From Pelodera strongyloides (taxonomy: Eukaryota > Nematoda > Chromadorea > Rhabditida > Rhabditidae): a stretch of DNA of 64,000 bases. The position numbers and the translations under genes were made by a program. The stretch covers positions 1 to 64,000 of the forward strand of contig JAANDG010000124.1 of assembly GCA_036852015.1 (NCBI GenBank), read 5' to 3'. The notes under the pieces were generated by a model. The model saw nothing but the letters and a program-made list of their open reading frames with translations, was not told where the DNA came from and did no database searches. Shown here piece by piece: positions 12,654 through 24,264 of this stretch (position 1 is the stretch's first letter; each line of letters begins with the position of its first letter).

Positions 12654-13126
12654 TTAAAGGGAGAGGCCCACGAGAAAAAAGCTTTTCTCAATATATTAGC
12701 ACAGAATGTCCGGAATTTCAGAAATGTTACTGTGAAAACCGCATCTCTTTGCACCTAGAACTCACAGAGTTATTCCCCCGCAAACATTTCGTCCAGGTAC
12801 ATCCAGGTTCGTCCAGACAGCAACGTCAAAATACGTTTTTACGGTTTATATCCGTCCATTAGCATTCTTTCTCTACATAATAATTGTCAAACAAATGAAG
12901 AACATTCCTACGGTAATAAAAAAGCGTTTCCAATATTGTAAATTGTAATGCCCTAAAAACGCAAACATTGATTCTGACTACGGTACCTGGCCGAACTGTT
13001 TGCCGGGGAATAACCCTGTGAGTTCTAGGTGCAAAGAAATGCGATTTTTACAGTAATATTTCTAAAATACCGGACATTCTGTGCAAGTAAAATGAGGTAA
13101 ACTTTTCCCTCGTGGGCCTTTCCTTA
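12654..13126. mobile_element. Foldback MITE, sister of 9645-10333
   Basis: Starts TTAAAGGGAGAGGCCCACGAG and ends in the imperfect inverse near 13126. The arms carry gaaaaccgcatctcttt and tgactacggtacctggccg. It preserves the site that is interrupted in the sister copy. Confidence 0.8.
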
Positions 13127-13277
13127 GGGACGCAGCCACTACAAATTCAACACTTCTATTCGATTTTTATTAAAGGAGGAGGCTCACGAGTTTTAAGTGT
13201 TCGATTCCTTTCATTTTATCGAAACAACATGGTAAATAAACACCAATAATATTCAGAACAAAAAGCGGAAATACACT

Positions 13278-13460
13278 TTAAAGCGAAATACTGGCCGGTT
13301 ATTGAAACGCATTGCGTACACCGGCTTTATTATGCAGCATATGCAAATGAGCCAAAATTAGAATAAAAACTAGACCCCAATTAGACCCCACTTCGCATAA
13401 ATGCATAGGAATGCAAGTACTTGAGATGCGTTTCAAAAACCGGCCGGTATTTCGCTTCAA
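13278..13460. mobile_element. CCGGCCGG-family MITE
   Basis: About 183 bp with inverted ends aaagcgaaatactggccgg and ccggccggtatttcgctt. Left flank TTAA, right flank TCAA. See the other copies at 34091, 38555, 39332, 42056, 42387, 46509, 48788, 56590 and 58829. Confidence 0.9.
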
Positions 13461-13861
13461 AGTAAATATTAAAGGTTAGCAGTCACTCTAAAATCATCAT
13501 TTTCTTCGAGTTTACTTGAATTTAGTAAAGAATAAAGAAAAATACTTTACCAAAACCGAATAATTTGAATTCCAACTTAGGGGGTGAGCAAGTAGAAAAG
13601 TAGTTCTACTTAACTACCGCGGGATTATGAAGCGTGTAGTGATATGTCTGCAGACCCTTGCAGTATATATAAAGATATAATATGCAGATATTTGCCGGAA
13701 TAATTTGCATACTCCCGATCGGGAAGCAGCTGTATGAACATGTTTCGTGATCATGCGGTAGTTAAGTAGTACTTCAAAGGGTAGGCACGTGCCGAGCTTT
13801 TCAGACTCCCTGGTTTTTTCTCCAATAAAGATAAGACAGATCTTCACATATCTTTATTGTG

Positions 13862-13897
13862 CACCAACGTTTCGGCTAAAAAGCCATCATCAGGGTG
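13862..13897 (-). ncRNA. Minimal hammerhead ribozyme motif (left arm)
   Basis: On the minus strand: stem I CACC/GGTG, core CTGATGA, stem II TGGC-TTTTT-AGCC, core GAAA, then AACGTT as a very short self-complementary stem III. Short-stem-III hammerheads of this kind are known from Penelope-like retroelements, where they probably act as dimers. The 36 bases are identical to the copy at 15294-15329. Confidence 0.7.
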
Positions 13898-14160
13898 ATT
13901 ACCTACAAAAACACAAAATAAACACATTGTAACGACAAACAAAAATCCATATAAACACGCAAATAGCACAATGAATACTAATTAAGTAAACAAATGCAAA
14001 ACTATAAATCTAGCTAATTTTTCGAAAACACTGCAAAAATTATCAGAGGAAAATGTGAGAGCAAAACATGAAATTGGTGGTCGCAACACAAAGGCCGCAA
14101 CGCACCACAGCGAACTCACAAACTACAAAGGAAATGGTACATCACTATATCACACACTAA

Positions 14161-14700
14161 CTAGGAGGCAGAGAGAGAGAGACGGAGAGGATTGAGAGAC
14201 AGAGGACGGACAGCTGATGAAGTGCAACGCTCAAACTTCTTGTTCAATGAAAGCTGTTTCTCTCTAATAGAGATAGCCTCCTGGATCAGAAGTCTTCGGG
14301 GATTGCTCTCCCGGTGGAGAATAGAAACCGTAATATTGAAATCACGGGCCGAGTCCGGGTGGGCCTCGTCATAGTGTGCCCTAAGCATACTAACCTTGTG
14401 CTGAGAAATCCGCTCCTTAAGCGGCTGAGTAGTCTGGCCTATGTAATATTCCTCACACAGATTACACCTAATCTCTTAGACCACGCACCTCGCAACGCAG
14501 TCACCAATGCTATGCTATTTTCCAAACAGATATGGCAAGGAGCTGTCTTGGCCCAGCATCTCTTGTCATATAACCGATTTTTGACTAACAACTCTCGTAA
14601 AGTTGGCGGAGGCTTTTCTACCACAGTAAGGCCTAGGTTAGGGTGTTTCCTTACTGCAGCCTTAACATTATTTGTGAACCTATCGCTCACAAATGGTGCG
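14161..14700 (-). pseudogene. Penelope-like element C-terminus, GIY-YIG endonuclease (left arm and centre)
   Basis: The minus strand from the unpaired centre encodes the linker before the endonuclease (TLRELLVKNRLYDKRCW, APCHICLENS). After a frame break near 14480 the endonuclease tail follows in the left arm (MLRAHYDEAHP, NPRRLLIQEAISIREK, LNKKFE). In Penelope-like elements this domain sits at the C-terminus behind the reverse transcriptase. No reverse transcriptase sequence is present here, so only the 3' end of an element was captured. Confidence 0.75.
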
Positions 14701-15029
14701 TGGTCTATGAGATTAGGTGTAATCTGTGCGAGGAATATTACATAGGCCAGACTACTCAGCCGCTTAAGGAGCGGATTTCTCAGCACAAGGTTAGTATGCT
14801 TAGGGCACACTATGACGAGGCCCACCCGGACTCGGCCCGTGATTTCAATATTACGGTTTCTATTCTCCACCGGGAGAGCAATCCCCGAAGACTTCTGATC
14901 CAGGAGGCTATCTCTATTAGAGAGAAACAGCCGTCACTGAACAAGAAGTTTGAGCGTTGCACTTCATCAGCTGTCCGTCCTCTGTCTCTCAATCCTCTCC
15001 GTCTCTCTCTCTCTCTCTCTGCCTCCTAG
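14700..15029 (+). pseudogene. Penelope-like element GIY-YIG endonuclease fragment (right arm)
   Basis: Reads VVYEIRCNLCEEYYIGQTT then PLKERISQHK, HYDEAHPDSARDF and LIQEAISIREKQ to a stop at 15029. The CxxC preceding YYIG and the following Arg/His-rich helix are the usual look of the endonuclease of endonuclease-bearing Penelope-like elements. It is the mirror copy of the 14161-14480 coding region and continues further 5' across the GIY-YIG motif without a frame break. No start codon or upstream reverse transcriptase belongs to it, so it is a fragment. The CT-rich tail before the stop (LSLSLSAS) is a small microsatellite expansion relative to the left arm. Confidence 0.8.
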
Positions 15030-15293
15030 TTAGTGTGTGATATAGTGATGTACCATTTCCTTTGTAGTTTGTGAGTTCGCTGTGGTGCGTTGCGGCCTTT
15101 GTGTTGCGACCACCAATTTCATGTTTTGCTCTCACATTTTCCTCTGATAATATTTGCAGTGTTTTCGAAAATTAGCTAGATTTATAGTTTTGCATTTGTT
15201 TACTTAATTAGTATTCATTGTGTTATTTGCGTGTTTATATGGATTTTGTTTGTCGTTACAATGTGTTTATTATTTTGAGTTTTTGTAGGTAAT

Positions 15294-15329
15294 CACCCTG
15301 ATGATGGCTTTTTAGCCGAAACGTTGGTG
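15294..15329 (+). ncRNA. Minimal hammerhead ribozyme motif (right arm)
   Basis: Plus-strand copy of the motif described at 13862-13897, with identical stems and catalytic cores, located downstream of the endonuclease fragment. A type-I arrangement would cleave after the AACGTT segment. Confidence 0.7.
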
Positions 15330-15989
15330 CACAATAAAGATATGTGAAGATCTGTCTTATCTTTATTGGAGAAAAAACCAGGGAGTCTGAAAATCTCGGC
15401 ACGTGCCTACCCTTTGAAGTATTCTTGCACGGACATCCCAAATGGAGAGACCCAACTTGCTGAGTTAAGTAGTACTACTTTTCTACTTGTTCACTCCCTG
15501 AGTCGGAATTCAAATTGTTCGGTTGTGGTAAAGTATTTGTCTCTATTCTTTACTAAATACAAGTAAACTCGAAGAAAAACAACGATTTTGTAGTGACTGC
15601 GATCCTTTAAATTTTATCTAACGTAGTTTCTAGTTATTTTTCAGGCACAGCCAAAAACAGCCCCTTGCAGATGACCGGGCTAACCCTGGGGGACCCTGCT
15701 AACATGTTGCTGAAAATAGTGCACTCCAACGGCCTGTGTACTTTGTTGTGCAAGAGAAAGGCACACCTGTTTTACTATTATGCACACTGCGTGCATATTT
15801 GCTTTTGACTGGTGGTTTTAAAAACATACGGTCGTTTTTTAAATTAAATTTTTTTCTTAAATTAACTAATTTCTTTAAAATGTATTTTCGTGCTCGGCTG
15901 TGTATGTTATTGGTGGTTATTTACCATGGTTTTTTCGAAAAAAGGAAAGGGATCAAACACTTAAAACTCGTGAGCCTCCTCCTTTAAAT

Positions 15990-17095
15990 ACAAGAAGATT
16001 TATAAAACAATATGCAGCTATTAAAAAGATATAAAACAAAGAACTCATTGTCAGAGAGAGAGAAATCAATGAAAATGTGTTTTGGTAAATAACCGTCGCC
16101 GGGGCATATGTGCAATTGCCAGGAGTACTTGGAGAATAAACAGCCTGACGTGTGGTTTACCACTGCAGGGTATTTAACCCTCCCCCCCCCCAACCGTCGG
16201 GTACATGTTACCCACACAACTCTCGTTATCAGCTACCCTCGTTGAGCGGTTACGCTTTTATGTGCTAACCGCGCTGCGCGATTGAGCATTATTTGCTTCC
16301 AGTAATCGCGATATACGCATCCGCGAAAGCATCAGCGCTCATGGGGACGCGTGGACCTCAGTACCTTGGCTGGCTATGCATATACAACATTGCATGAACT
16401 ATGCTCTATGCAACTCCGTTCATTTTAGTGCGATCGTGAACGTTAATTTTTTTTTATTGCTTTAGGTGGTGGCTGTATGTAACTGGAGCTGCGCTCGCCC
16501 AACTAAACTCACAAATATGAACGCACACGTCCGCCGGGCTCGAAATAAACCTTTAATTGTGTTTTGAATCGTTGTAAATCGTACTGCCTTATGTTATTTT
16601 CAGAAAGGTTCTCCCTCACTATTTAGACCTATAGCGCGAAGTGCTTCGTAATAACATGAGTAATAGCAATCACGTTAGACAGGTTGTTATAGAGGAAAGA
16701 TGAGTATAGAAGTGGTAAACTCGCAGTTTATGCGCCAGACAATTTATGACGCGTAAGTTCGTAGGCGTAAGTTCTTTATGCTGATTACGAATAAATAAAA
16801 GTGAATTGCCTGACAACCCTCGGAAATAAAATCCGTGCTAAATAACTTTGGTTTGCGGTTTGCGGGATCATTTACGCATAGTTTAGCAGCATATCTGATA
16901 TTGGCGAATGACTCATCACATGCTTGACGCAATTCACTAGCTCGTCATTTTACGTTGAGAATTCGTTTTACGTTGAATGTGCGAGAGAGTTGAGAAACTA
17001 CAGTAACATTATTTGAACCCTAATTCACAACCCGGAAAAAGAGATACGCTATTACACTAGAATATACGATACCTCTCATTCAACAACAATTGATT
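15990..17095. other. Intergenic DNA, no gene recognised
   Basis: Only short open frames on both strands. There is a poly(C) run near 16183. No exon with matching splice sites was found. Confidence 0.35.
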
Positions 17096-17098
17096 GGA

Positions 17099-17500
17099 AA
17101 GTTGCCCATTTCAAATTACCCCTATTTTTGATGACTCCATCGGATTCTCCGTTTCAAATATAGTAGGCTGAATTTTTTTCCAATTTTCAGTCGCAATATT
17201 CACGCAGTTTTCAGCAATTTACCATGGCCAGTCATACACAACAATCAATCGCAGTTGTCACGCCCATTCGCGCTGATTGGCCAATATCGCAATTGCCACG
17301 CCCAATAGAGCATATTGCCCAATTAGCGCGGAGGGCGTGACAACTGCGATATATAGTTGGGTATGACTGGCCATGGTAAATTGCTGAATACAGCATTTTG
17401 CGACTGAAAATTGGAAAAAAATTCAGCCTACTATATTTGGAACGGAGAATCCGATGGAGTCATCAAAAATAGGGATTTGAAATGGGCCTGACCCCTTTAA
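17099..17500. mobile_element. Foldback MITE (TTTCAAAT..GGGCCTGACCC family), full
   Basis: Inverted arms of about 150 bp (aaatagtaggctgaattt-type sequence and catggccagtcata against their inverses), ending cctgacccctttaa. Left half only at 18359-18594, right half only at 24860-25031. Confidence 0.8.
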
Positions 17501-18358
17501 GTAGAATAGCTTTTAAATCGTAATAAAAATTGTCTATCTGGTAACAAAACTACATAAAAAATTTTTTGGACCGGACCTAAAATCACATCAGGAAGTAATA
17601 CTACACAAAAACCCAGATAAGATTTACATAAAATTTCACAAACTACTAAAGCATTGATTTTGTCAATGATAAGCTTATTTAGGATGTGATTGATCTAGAA
17701 CGAGAATATTTTATCTCGGATATTACATGCAGTTTTTTTCGAAACCTTAATTAAATTTAGTAGCTTTATGGCTTATTTCTTCGCTCCGGAATTCGGCTCG
17801 GGTTTGACGTCCTGCTTTTTTGCCTGTAAATGTCTACCATGATTGGCGTATAGTAATAAGTATGAACATTTCTAATACCAACTTGAGTTCCTTTGAAATT
17901 TGTGCATTCCAAGCTCAATTTGCATTCGTTTGCCCTTTCGGCAAATATTCTTCAATACTTCGTGCTTATAAATAAGAACAGCAAACATATCTGTCTCATC
18001 AAGCATCAAGTTCTCTTCGAAATAGTTTGTGAACATTTTCGGCTTCACACGTGCTATTTGTATATAGCGGGTTAGAGAGCTATTGTTAAGTGTCAGGCGA
18101 TATCACAACCAAATGTACTGCTTTTATGTTATGCGCTTTCCAGGTTTTCACTGAAATCATAGATCTTTCAGTAGAAGAAAGTTCAACTTCGCGCAAACAA
18201 TAATTGTTGGATGTTTGCGTGTACAATGGCTGCCGTACAGTCTGAACGGCTTACTTTTAGCTCCGGTTTGTCTTTTGTCTTATCGTTCGTTGGAGTCGCC
18301 GATGTCGCGCTTTGGCTGGATATTTCGAGCTCCGTTTCTAAAAAAAAAACAGAAAGGA

Positions 18359-18594
18359 TTTAAAGGGTCAGGCCTATTTCAAATGACCCCTATTTTTGAT
18401 GATTCCATCTGATTCTTTATGTCAAATATAGTAGGATACGATATTTTTCTAAATTTCAAGCGCAAAATTCACTCATTATTCATCAATTTACCATTGCCAG
18501 TCATACCCAACTATTCATCGCAGTTGTCACGCCCCTTCGCGCTAATTGGCCAATATCGCAATTGCCACGCCCAATAGAGCATTTTGCCCTTTAA
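18359..18594. mobile_element. Half of the 17099 MITE family
   Basis: Left arm only, from TTAAAGGGTCAGGCC to a TTAA at 18591. The missing right half is replaced by a short TTAA-bounded segment, 18591 to about 18720, ending atatgtccctttaa. Confidence 0.7.
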
Positions 18595-19282
18595 GGACTT
18601 CGAACTGCGAAGACAACGCACTTTCGTTGTACTTATATAATATCTAATATGAGATAAAAAAATGTTGAACATCATTGTCAGAATAAGAGGTTGCAAAACC
18701 GGGTAGATATGTCCCTTTAACATCAAATTTTGAATTCTGGAAAAATGTTTTCTTCTCACAATCTAGCGTGTGCAGATGTCAGGATGCATGAGACAACTTT
18801 CAACTATAGGAAAACGGAATGCGGTTTGGAAAATGAACGAGCGTTTTTTTTTTCGCTTCTAATAAGAAACGTATGGTAGCGTGACGTCCACACCTTTACA
18901 TCTGTATGAAGTAGCTACGGCCGAATAAACATCTTATTATATAAAGGAGCATAGTTTACTTTGTCTTTTGTTTGTTTGAACGAAACGAAAATTAGAATAT
19001 CTAAGAGCCCAAAAGGAGAATCGGAGCCCATTGTTGAGCAAGCGAAATCGAACCTTCATGATTTTTCAAGATACGTTGCAAACGTTTCACACAAGTGTGC
19101 TCACTGTTCCTAAACCTAAAGTGGCGATAGCCGTCTGGTGAATAGATAATCAACTACGCGACAGGGCTACCAGTTCTACGAAAATATTCTCTTTTAACTA
19201 ACTAGAGAGAAAAACAAATTCAGGGTGGAAACTGGAAAAAAGGGCTCTCTGATGTAACCCAAACTATGTTAGCGCTATCGCG

Positions 19283-19984
19283 CTAACAAAGTTTACTGCT
19301 ATGTGCGTTGACCATACCAGCATGTACATTTGGACTTCGAAGTTTTCGTCGTCTGATGACAATGAAAGCGGCGGCGGCAGCCGCAATGAGCAAGACAGCA
19401 GCTGCCCCGGCTCCAATCCACCATCTGAAGCAAGTTAGTTCGGATAATAATAATAATAATTTTTTTGACACATTATATAAGTAAAGTCGGATACACTGCT
19501 AAAGGGATCGTTTCACCTGAAATAGTGCCTGTTTTTTTGTTTCTTTATTTTTTATATGGAATAATAAAAATTTGGGATACAAAAAGTAGTGTTCTATTTC
19601 AGTACTCATGAAGATATTGGGTGATAAAGTGGTGGATTGATCGGTCCGGAGTGCAAAAAGGGTAATTTTTCCTGCCTTGTTTGTATAGGAAGTAGAACAC
19701 TAATTTTTGTATTCCAATTTTTTTCTTATCCCTTGTAGAAAACAAAGAAACAAAAAAAAAACAGGCACTATTTCAGGTGAACCGATCCCTTTAAGCTCAA
19801 AAAGTGTAAAGTAGAGGTAACGTTCGAGGTGCGCTGATGTGCCATCTTGTCAAAAGTTGATACAAGGTTGCTACTGACATGCTGAATGCCAAATAAAAAA
19901 AGTTTCTGTTCGAAAAATTTACCCTTTTCCTGATGCCTCCTCCTTTTTCTGAAAAACACAACTGTATTAAAAAAACTGTTTCTT

Positions 19985-20027
<43 letters not shown>

Positions 20028-20128
20028 ATTATCTCTCCCTCCTTCGGGTTCCTTTTTGCAGTACAAAGAGCAAGGTAGTAAATAGAAAAAACTTACCGGC
20101 GGTGGTTGTGTGGTGGGCGGCCGATTAG
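19283..20128 (-). CDS. 3' end of a gene with a single membrane span (two exons seen)
   Basis: The last exon, 19283-19424 on the minus strand, follows the acceptor acttgcttcag and encodes RWWIGAGAAAVLLIAAAA then AAFIVI, a hydrophobic span of about 22 residues, a positively charged stop-transfer RRRK and a ~20-residue tail ending SSKLC. A type-I single-pass topology is inferred, with the tail in the cytoplasm. The preceding exon is probably 20097-20128 (acceptor tttattcag, donor CCG|GTAAGT); it joins in phase as LIGRPPHNHR. The 672-base intron contains the MITE 19499-19794 and a CT microsatellite. Upstream exons were not found, so the extracellular part and the function are unknown. Not recognised as a named family. 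Confidence 0.45.
19499..19794. mobile_element. MITE, relative of 8448-8805 with deleted right arm
   Basis: The left arm is full length from aaagggatcgtttcacct. About 70 bases of the right arm are missing. Right TTAA at 19791-19794; the left end is CTAA. Confidence 0.8.
19989..20022. repeat. CT microsatellite
   Basis: Uninterrupted CT dinucleotides. Similar tracts occur at 26328-26366, 31737-31777, 33266-33325, 33605-33643, 36658-36714, 43397-43450 and 48293-48397. Confidence 0.9.
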
Positions 20129-20129
20129 C

Positions 20130-21150
20130 TGAATAAACAATGTAAGTTTCGTTGTTGAAAAAAAGAGATGCCTACGCGTTCGTAATTTGTAAACATCTGC
20201 AGAAGCGTTAATCATTGAGCATAATGGTTGTCCAAACATCGGAATCCGAAACATCTGGGGAAGTTTTAGCCTTGGCGTAACATTTTACGGGACTCAACTA
20301 ACATTATTGTTGTGTTTTTAAAGTTTTTCGGCTATCTTATTAAATAACGGAGAAGAGATTGTGAATTCGGGTAAATTCATTTGTGATTACGACTACAACG
20401 ATTTTTCTACGTTTCAGTCATTTGGTATAAGTAGGCATCTGTTGATCTGTTCCCTATTTACAAAATATGTGCAATATGATCTCTTAACACGAGCGTTGGA
20501 GTATACGCTTCAGACTTCACGCGTTTCATATAAATATGCGCACTTCGAAGTATCGTTTACGTAGCATACTTAAACTTAAGTACCGCCTCAGGCGGCGATA
20601 GCCGTCAGATACACATATAGACAAATTGGTCGTCGCAAACACTTGTCAAATCTCGTAATATTTGTATCCGAGCTCGGTATGTGCACACATAACAAGTAAC
20701 GTAAAAAAACGTGTGCAAACCTAGCTCGATCTCCATTTCCATCTCGGTGCAAAATCGTTTAAATGGTTCCTCTAGTACGTTCCCACTTTTTTCGCTTTCA
20801 TTGTAGTTTGCACATCGGAAAAAGATCTCCTAAAGAAATTCATTTGCACTTATACGTACAATCTCACCGAGCAGGCTCCCCACAGTGAAACCCACTTGTT
20901 TAAATAACAAGTTTAAAATAATATATAATAACACCGGTCAACCCAGTGTGGTACTCCGCCTTCACGTGTACTTTCTTTTCATACACGCGTGCGAGCGTTC
21001 CGGGAAAAAAACACGCTGCGTTGGCTTTACGACCCGTCAAAGTTTAAATTTTTAACAATAATTGTTCAGCTGTGATTCTATGATCTAGTTCAGTTAACTG
21101 AAACTGTAACACGGTCAACTGAATTCCGGATAATACACAAGTAAGCTAGG
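20130..21150. other. Intergenic DNA
   Basis: No exon recognised. At 20583-20607 a cgcctcaggcggcgatagccg hairpin segment matches the 3' end of the Helitron-like repeat without its body. Confidence 0.35.
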
Positions 21151-21175
21151 GTAAGCTTGTGTCTTGTGCGAAAAA

Positions 21176-21249
21176 TGGGGTGGAGCGGACTCGAACCCGT
21201 GTCACTTGTCTACTCGTCAAGCACTCACCGGTTGAGCTACACGCACCCT
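21176..21249 (-). pseudogene. tRNA-like sequence
   Basis: On the minus strand it starts GGGTGCGTGTAGCTCA with a good A box (TAGCTCAACCGG) and a perfect B box (GGGTTCGAGTCC). The anticodon loop is nine bases and the T stem has two mismatches, so it reads as a tRNA pseudogene or SINE head. Confidence 0.5.
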
Positions 21250-21557
21250 TTTTCGCAGCCGCACAGCCTATTCACCCTAGCACACACAAATCGCTCACAC
21301 GAGCAGGGCCTCTTTCGGCGGCCGGATTATGGTTCCAATGGCTAGGCTGCTCAGGTCATTAGCTTTGAAACGTTATTGAACCATCCTTGAAGAAAGGAGT
21401 TATTAACAAGTCCAAATTTGCACCCACTTGACATATGGGATTATTTGTTTCACTGTCATTGCGGACCGCAGAACATCCTGTCTCGCTCAAGGAAAGATCA
21501 TAATGGGGTTTCTGAAAACGAAAAATTTAAGAAGGGTTTCGTTAAAAAAATAGTTCT

Positions 21558-21675
21558 TCCGAAGATGTCGAGCAATTTGTCATCTGGAACTCGCCGCCTA
21601 CTGCTCAGGACCTCTGCGGAACATGTCAGAAGCATTGAAACTGTGATTTCACCCTTGAATAAAGGTGCACACACT
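21558..21675. repeat. Dispersed repeat fragment
   Basis: Bases around gagcaatttgtcatctggaa through cacccttgaataaaggtgca recur in reverse complement at about 32885-33000. Shorter pieces occur near 57366-57400. Confidence 0.6.
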
Positions 21676-22017
21676 TGAAGCATAAAACAATTAAAAAAAG
21701 ATCAATATTCAACGCGAACTTTGCCGTGTACCAAAGTCAGGCACAGATTTTTGGAACCGACCCATTTATTCCGTAGATACGTGGCAGCGAATCCACGAAA
21801 GTGCTCAGTTCTCCCGAGTTCCTCAGTTATAAATGTTCTCAAGTTGGATATTACACCATTGGAAAGCCCCTGTCGCCAACGGGGAATGAATAGGAGAAGG
21901 GGACATGCAACTTCGTCTCTTCTACTACGACCACCCTCTGTTTCAGTGCAAAATTTCACGGCTTCCTAAATAATAAAAGAAAGTAATTTAGGGATTTGTT
22001 CCCTATTCCCTATTCTA

Positions 22018-22431
22018 GTAGAAAGTAGAAAATCACCTTGTTTTTATGCTTTCGTTTGATTGTACAAAGGCAAACTTAAGCTAAGAGCATAAAAAAATAT
22101 TTTTTGATTTATTCCTAGGGAAGATATTAGGTAAAAAAGGTGAGTAGTTGATCGACCTTAAAATTGAGCAAAATAAACTGTTGTTTGAATCGTTTATTTT
22201 ACTTAAAACAATGAAAAAACAGTGTGTTTCAGCCATCTCTCTTAGCCTCCCTGGTTTATCTTGTAGTACAATTTTATCGGAAGATCGATCAATACTCACT
22301 TTTTTTACCTAAAATTTTCCCTAGGGAATAATTTAAAAAATATTTTTATGCTCTTTGCTTAAGTTTACCTTTGTACAATCAAAACAAAAGCATAAAAACA
22401 AGGTGATTTTCTAGCGAACCCATCCCTTTAA
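22018..22431. mobile_element. Foldback MITE (AAAATCACCTTGTTTTTATGC family)
   Basis: Palindromic, with arms carrying aaatcaccttgtttttatgc and the inverse, right end catccctttaa. Full relative at 30614-31094. Confidence 0.8.
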
Positions 22432-22956
22432 ATGGGAACCAAGAAGCAGCGAAAGTAAGCAAAAAAAAACCAGACTTCCCAAATTCAAGGGTCTTAGATA
22501 CTAGTCTAGAATACTCGCATGTACGGCACAATAGTTCCAGTTAACTTACATCGCAAATTTTTTTTGAATGGAAACATCCTGTGTGGATCATCGAAAGAAG
22601 AAAATACGTGACTGCACCTAAAGGTGTTTGCTTTAGAATAGAATTATAGAATTCCGTTCTGTTTATCTTGCTTTTGCTATTGAACGGGAAAGAATATTGA
22701 TTTGTTCTAGATTCCTACAATTAGTTTTTTTTTTCAACAGTTTATGTTCATAATATAGCTGATAATGGTCACAATACAAAGAGTAGATTCAATAATATAT
22801 GCTCAATAGGGCAGGAACTTGTTCAAAAGCTAAGCTACCTCACATTTATAAAAAAAAAACTGGCGAGTTTGTTACGAGTTATGATCGGCAGAGGGAGAGG
22901 GTGAATAAAGTGCACTGCATTTCAGTCACTCCGACCCTATCTCGCTATTTTCATTA

Positions 22957-23252
22957 TGGGGTCTCGCTGTATGGCAAAAGCCGCTCATTTTGCTTCCAAG
23001 TATCAAATATGCATCTCGTGTATACAGCTTTGAAATTGTGCATACACCTTTGAAAGTTAGTAAATGCACCATTGATAATACTAGACGAGGCGAAAATTCA
23101 CAGTTTATGCACGCTCGAAAAAAATAGTCCTGTGGCTACCTGCCGCGGGACCATTTATTGGCGGTCTGTACTTCTCCTCGTGTAGTGCCAATCTACGGTA
23201 ATTAAAGCCATACTTGGAGGCAATTTTTGCCATAAATCGAGACCCCATAAAC
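22957..23252. mobile_element. GGGGTCTCG-family MITE
   Basis: Begins atggggtctcgctgtatgg and ends in the inverse (cgagaccccat). Internal attaccgtagattggcac in reverse. Copies at 29251-29541, 44203-44500 and, cut by the window edge, 63905-64000. Confidence 0.75.
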
Positions 23253-23989
23253 AACACAGTTTGCGCGTATCGTTGCCGCACGACCGCGGTATACCAGTTG
23301 TTTTACAAATGTGAGGTAGCTTAGCTTTTGAGTATTCGAGCAACGATAATTTAACGTAGTACTTCGTATTCTGACAATAATCGGCCATGTTTGAATATTT
23401 GAATATTTATTATATCATTAAATTGCTCATTGCTTTACTCAAAATGGTGCAAAAGGATGGCCCCCATCTCTCTACGTAGAGGTACAATACAAACATGCAG
23501 AGAGGCGCAAGCACAGCAACATTGTTATAACATAACATAACATAACATTTATTACGAACATTAAATGTCGCACAAGTTTTGTCAAGGCAATACCACAATG
23601 AATAACTATGAAACGTGAAAAAAAACAAATCTGTTTAAAATAAAAGCACCAAATAAAAACATTGTAGGTTTACATAGGTACCGTACACTACAGAATGATG
23701 CACTCTCTCCAGTAAAAAAAGTAAAATATAAGTCGTTGATTTATCCAGTAATTAGTCGTCAAGGCAATTTGCAAACATATAGCTTACTTGTATTGTCATT
23801 ACGAGAAAGTCCCTCCAGAATCGCGTTAAGAATTATTTTACAGTCCGTGGGTGACTTGTCCACATTATTTACAAAGCACACATCTTTCGTCCTCTGAATT
23901 TTTCTTTATATTAAAAGACCAGCGAACGCTGCCAAATGAACAGTAACGGCAAACGCCCGGTCCCACGTAAAATGTTACGGGAGGAGTTT

Positions 23990-24262
23990 GCGGAATGCAT
24001 TCTGAGACCGTATTCACCAACACGCAAAGAGCTCCCCAGTAAGTCGGGTAGATGCGCCGCGGGTTACACATAGAGTGGCGGGTTGCCTCATGCGGCGCGT
24101 CTACCCGACTTACTCCCCGGCCTCCCCATGACCTCCCCAGGGGCTAAAGACTGCGTAGAGAGAGAGCGAGAGCAGACGCGACTCACAATCAGAGCGCTCG
24201 TGAGTTTAGGGAGGGCTCCCTGTGTGTTGGGGAATACGACAACATCCCCCAAAATAGGGATG
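23990..24262. mobile_element. GAGGCCGTATTCACC-family MITE (copy)
   Basis: Inverted termini accgtattcaccaacacgc / its inverse, with an internal short palindrome around gtcgggtagatgcgccgc. Relatives at 37917-38048, 55012-55146 and 57192-57345. Confidence 0.6.
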
Positions 24263-24264
24263 TT

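Larger units (their letters stand above)
13170..15986. mobile_element. 2.8-kb composite foldback with three nested levels
   Basis: The outermost ends are TTAAAGGAGGAGGCTCACGA at 13170 and the exact inverse ending at 15986, followed inward by mirrored ttttaagtg and tggtaaataa(a/c)cacc. A second TTAA-to-TTAA foldback runs 13469-15610 (ttaaaggttagcagtcactc / inverse; caagtagaaaagtag / inverse). Inside it, 13775-15425 is a third palindrome holding the Penelope-like fragments and hammerheads, with an unpaired centre at roughly 14500-14690. The left arm alone carries the small MITE at 13278-13460, so that insertion postdates the mirrored structure. Confidence 0.85.

Noticed and set aside
12343..12862. 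Open frames on both strands around 12.3-12.9 kb
   Set aside because: They lie in the large dispersed repeat and a foldback MITE.
21159..21362. Plus-strand open frames over a tRNA-like region
   Set aside because: Open by chance in a GC-richer patch; the minus-strand A and B boxes explain the sequence better.
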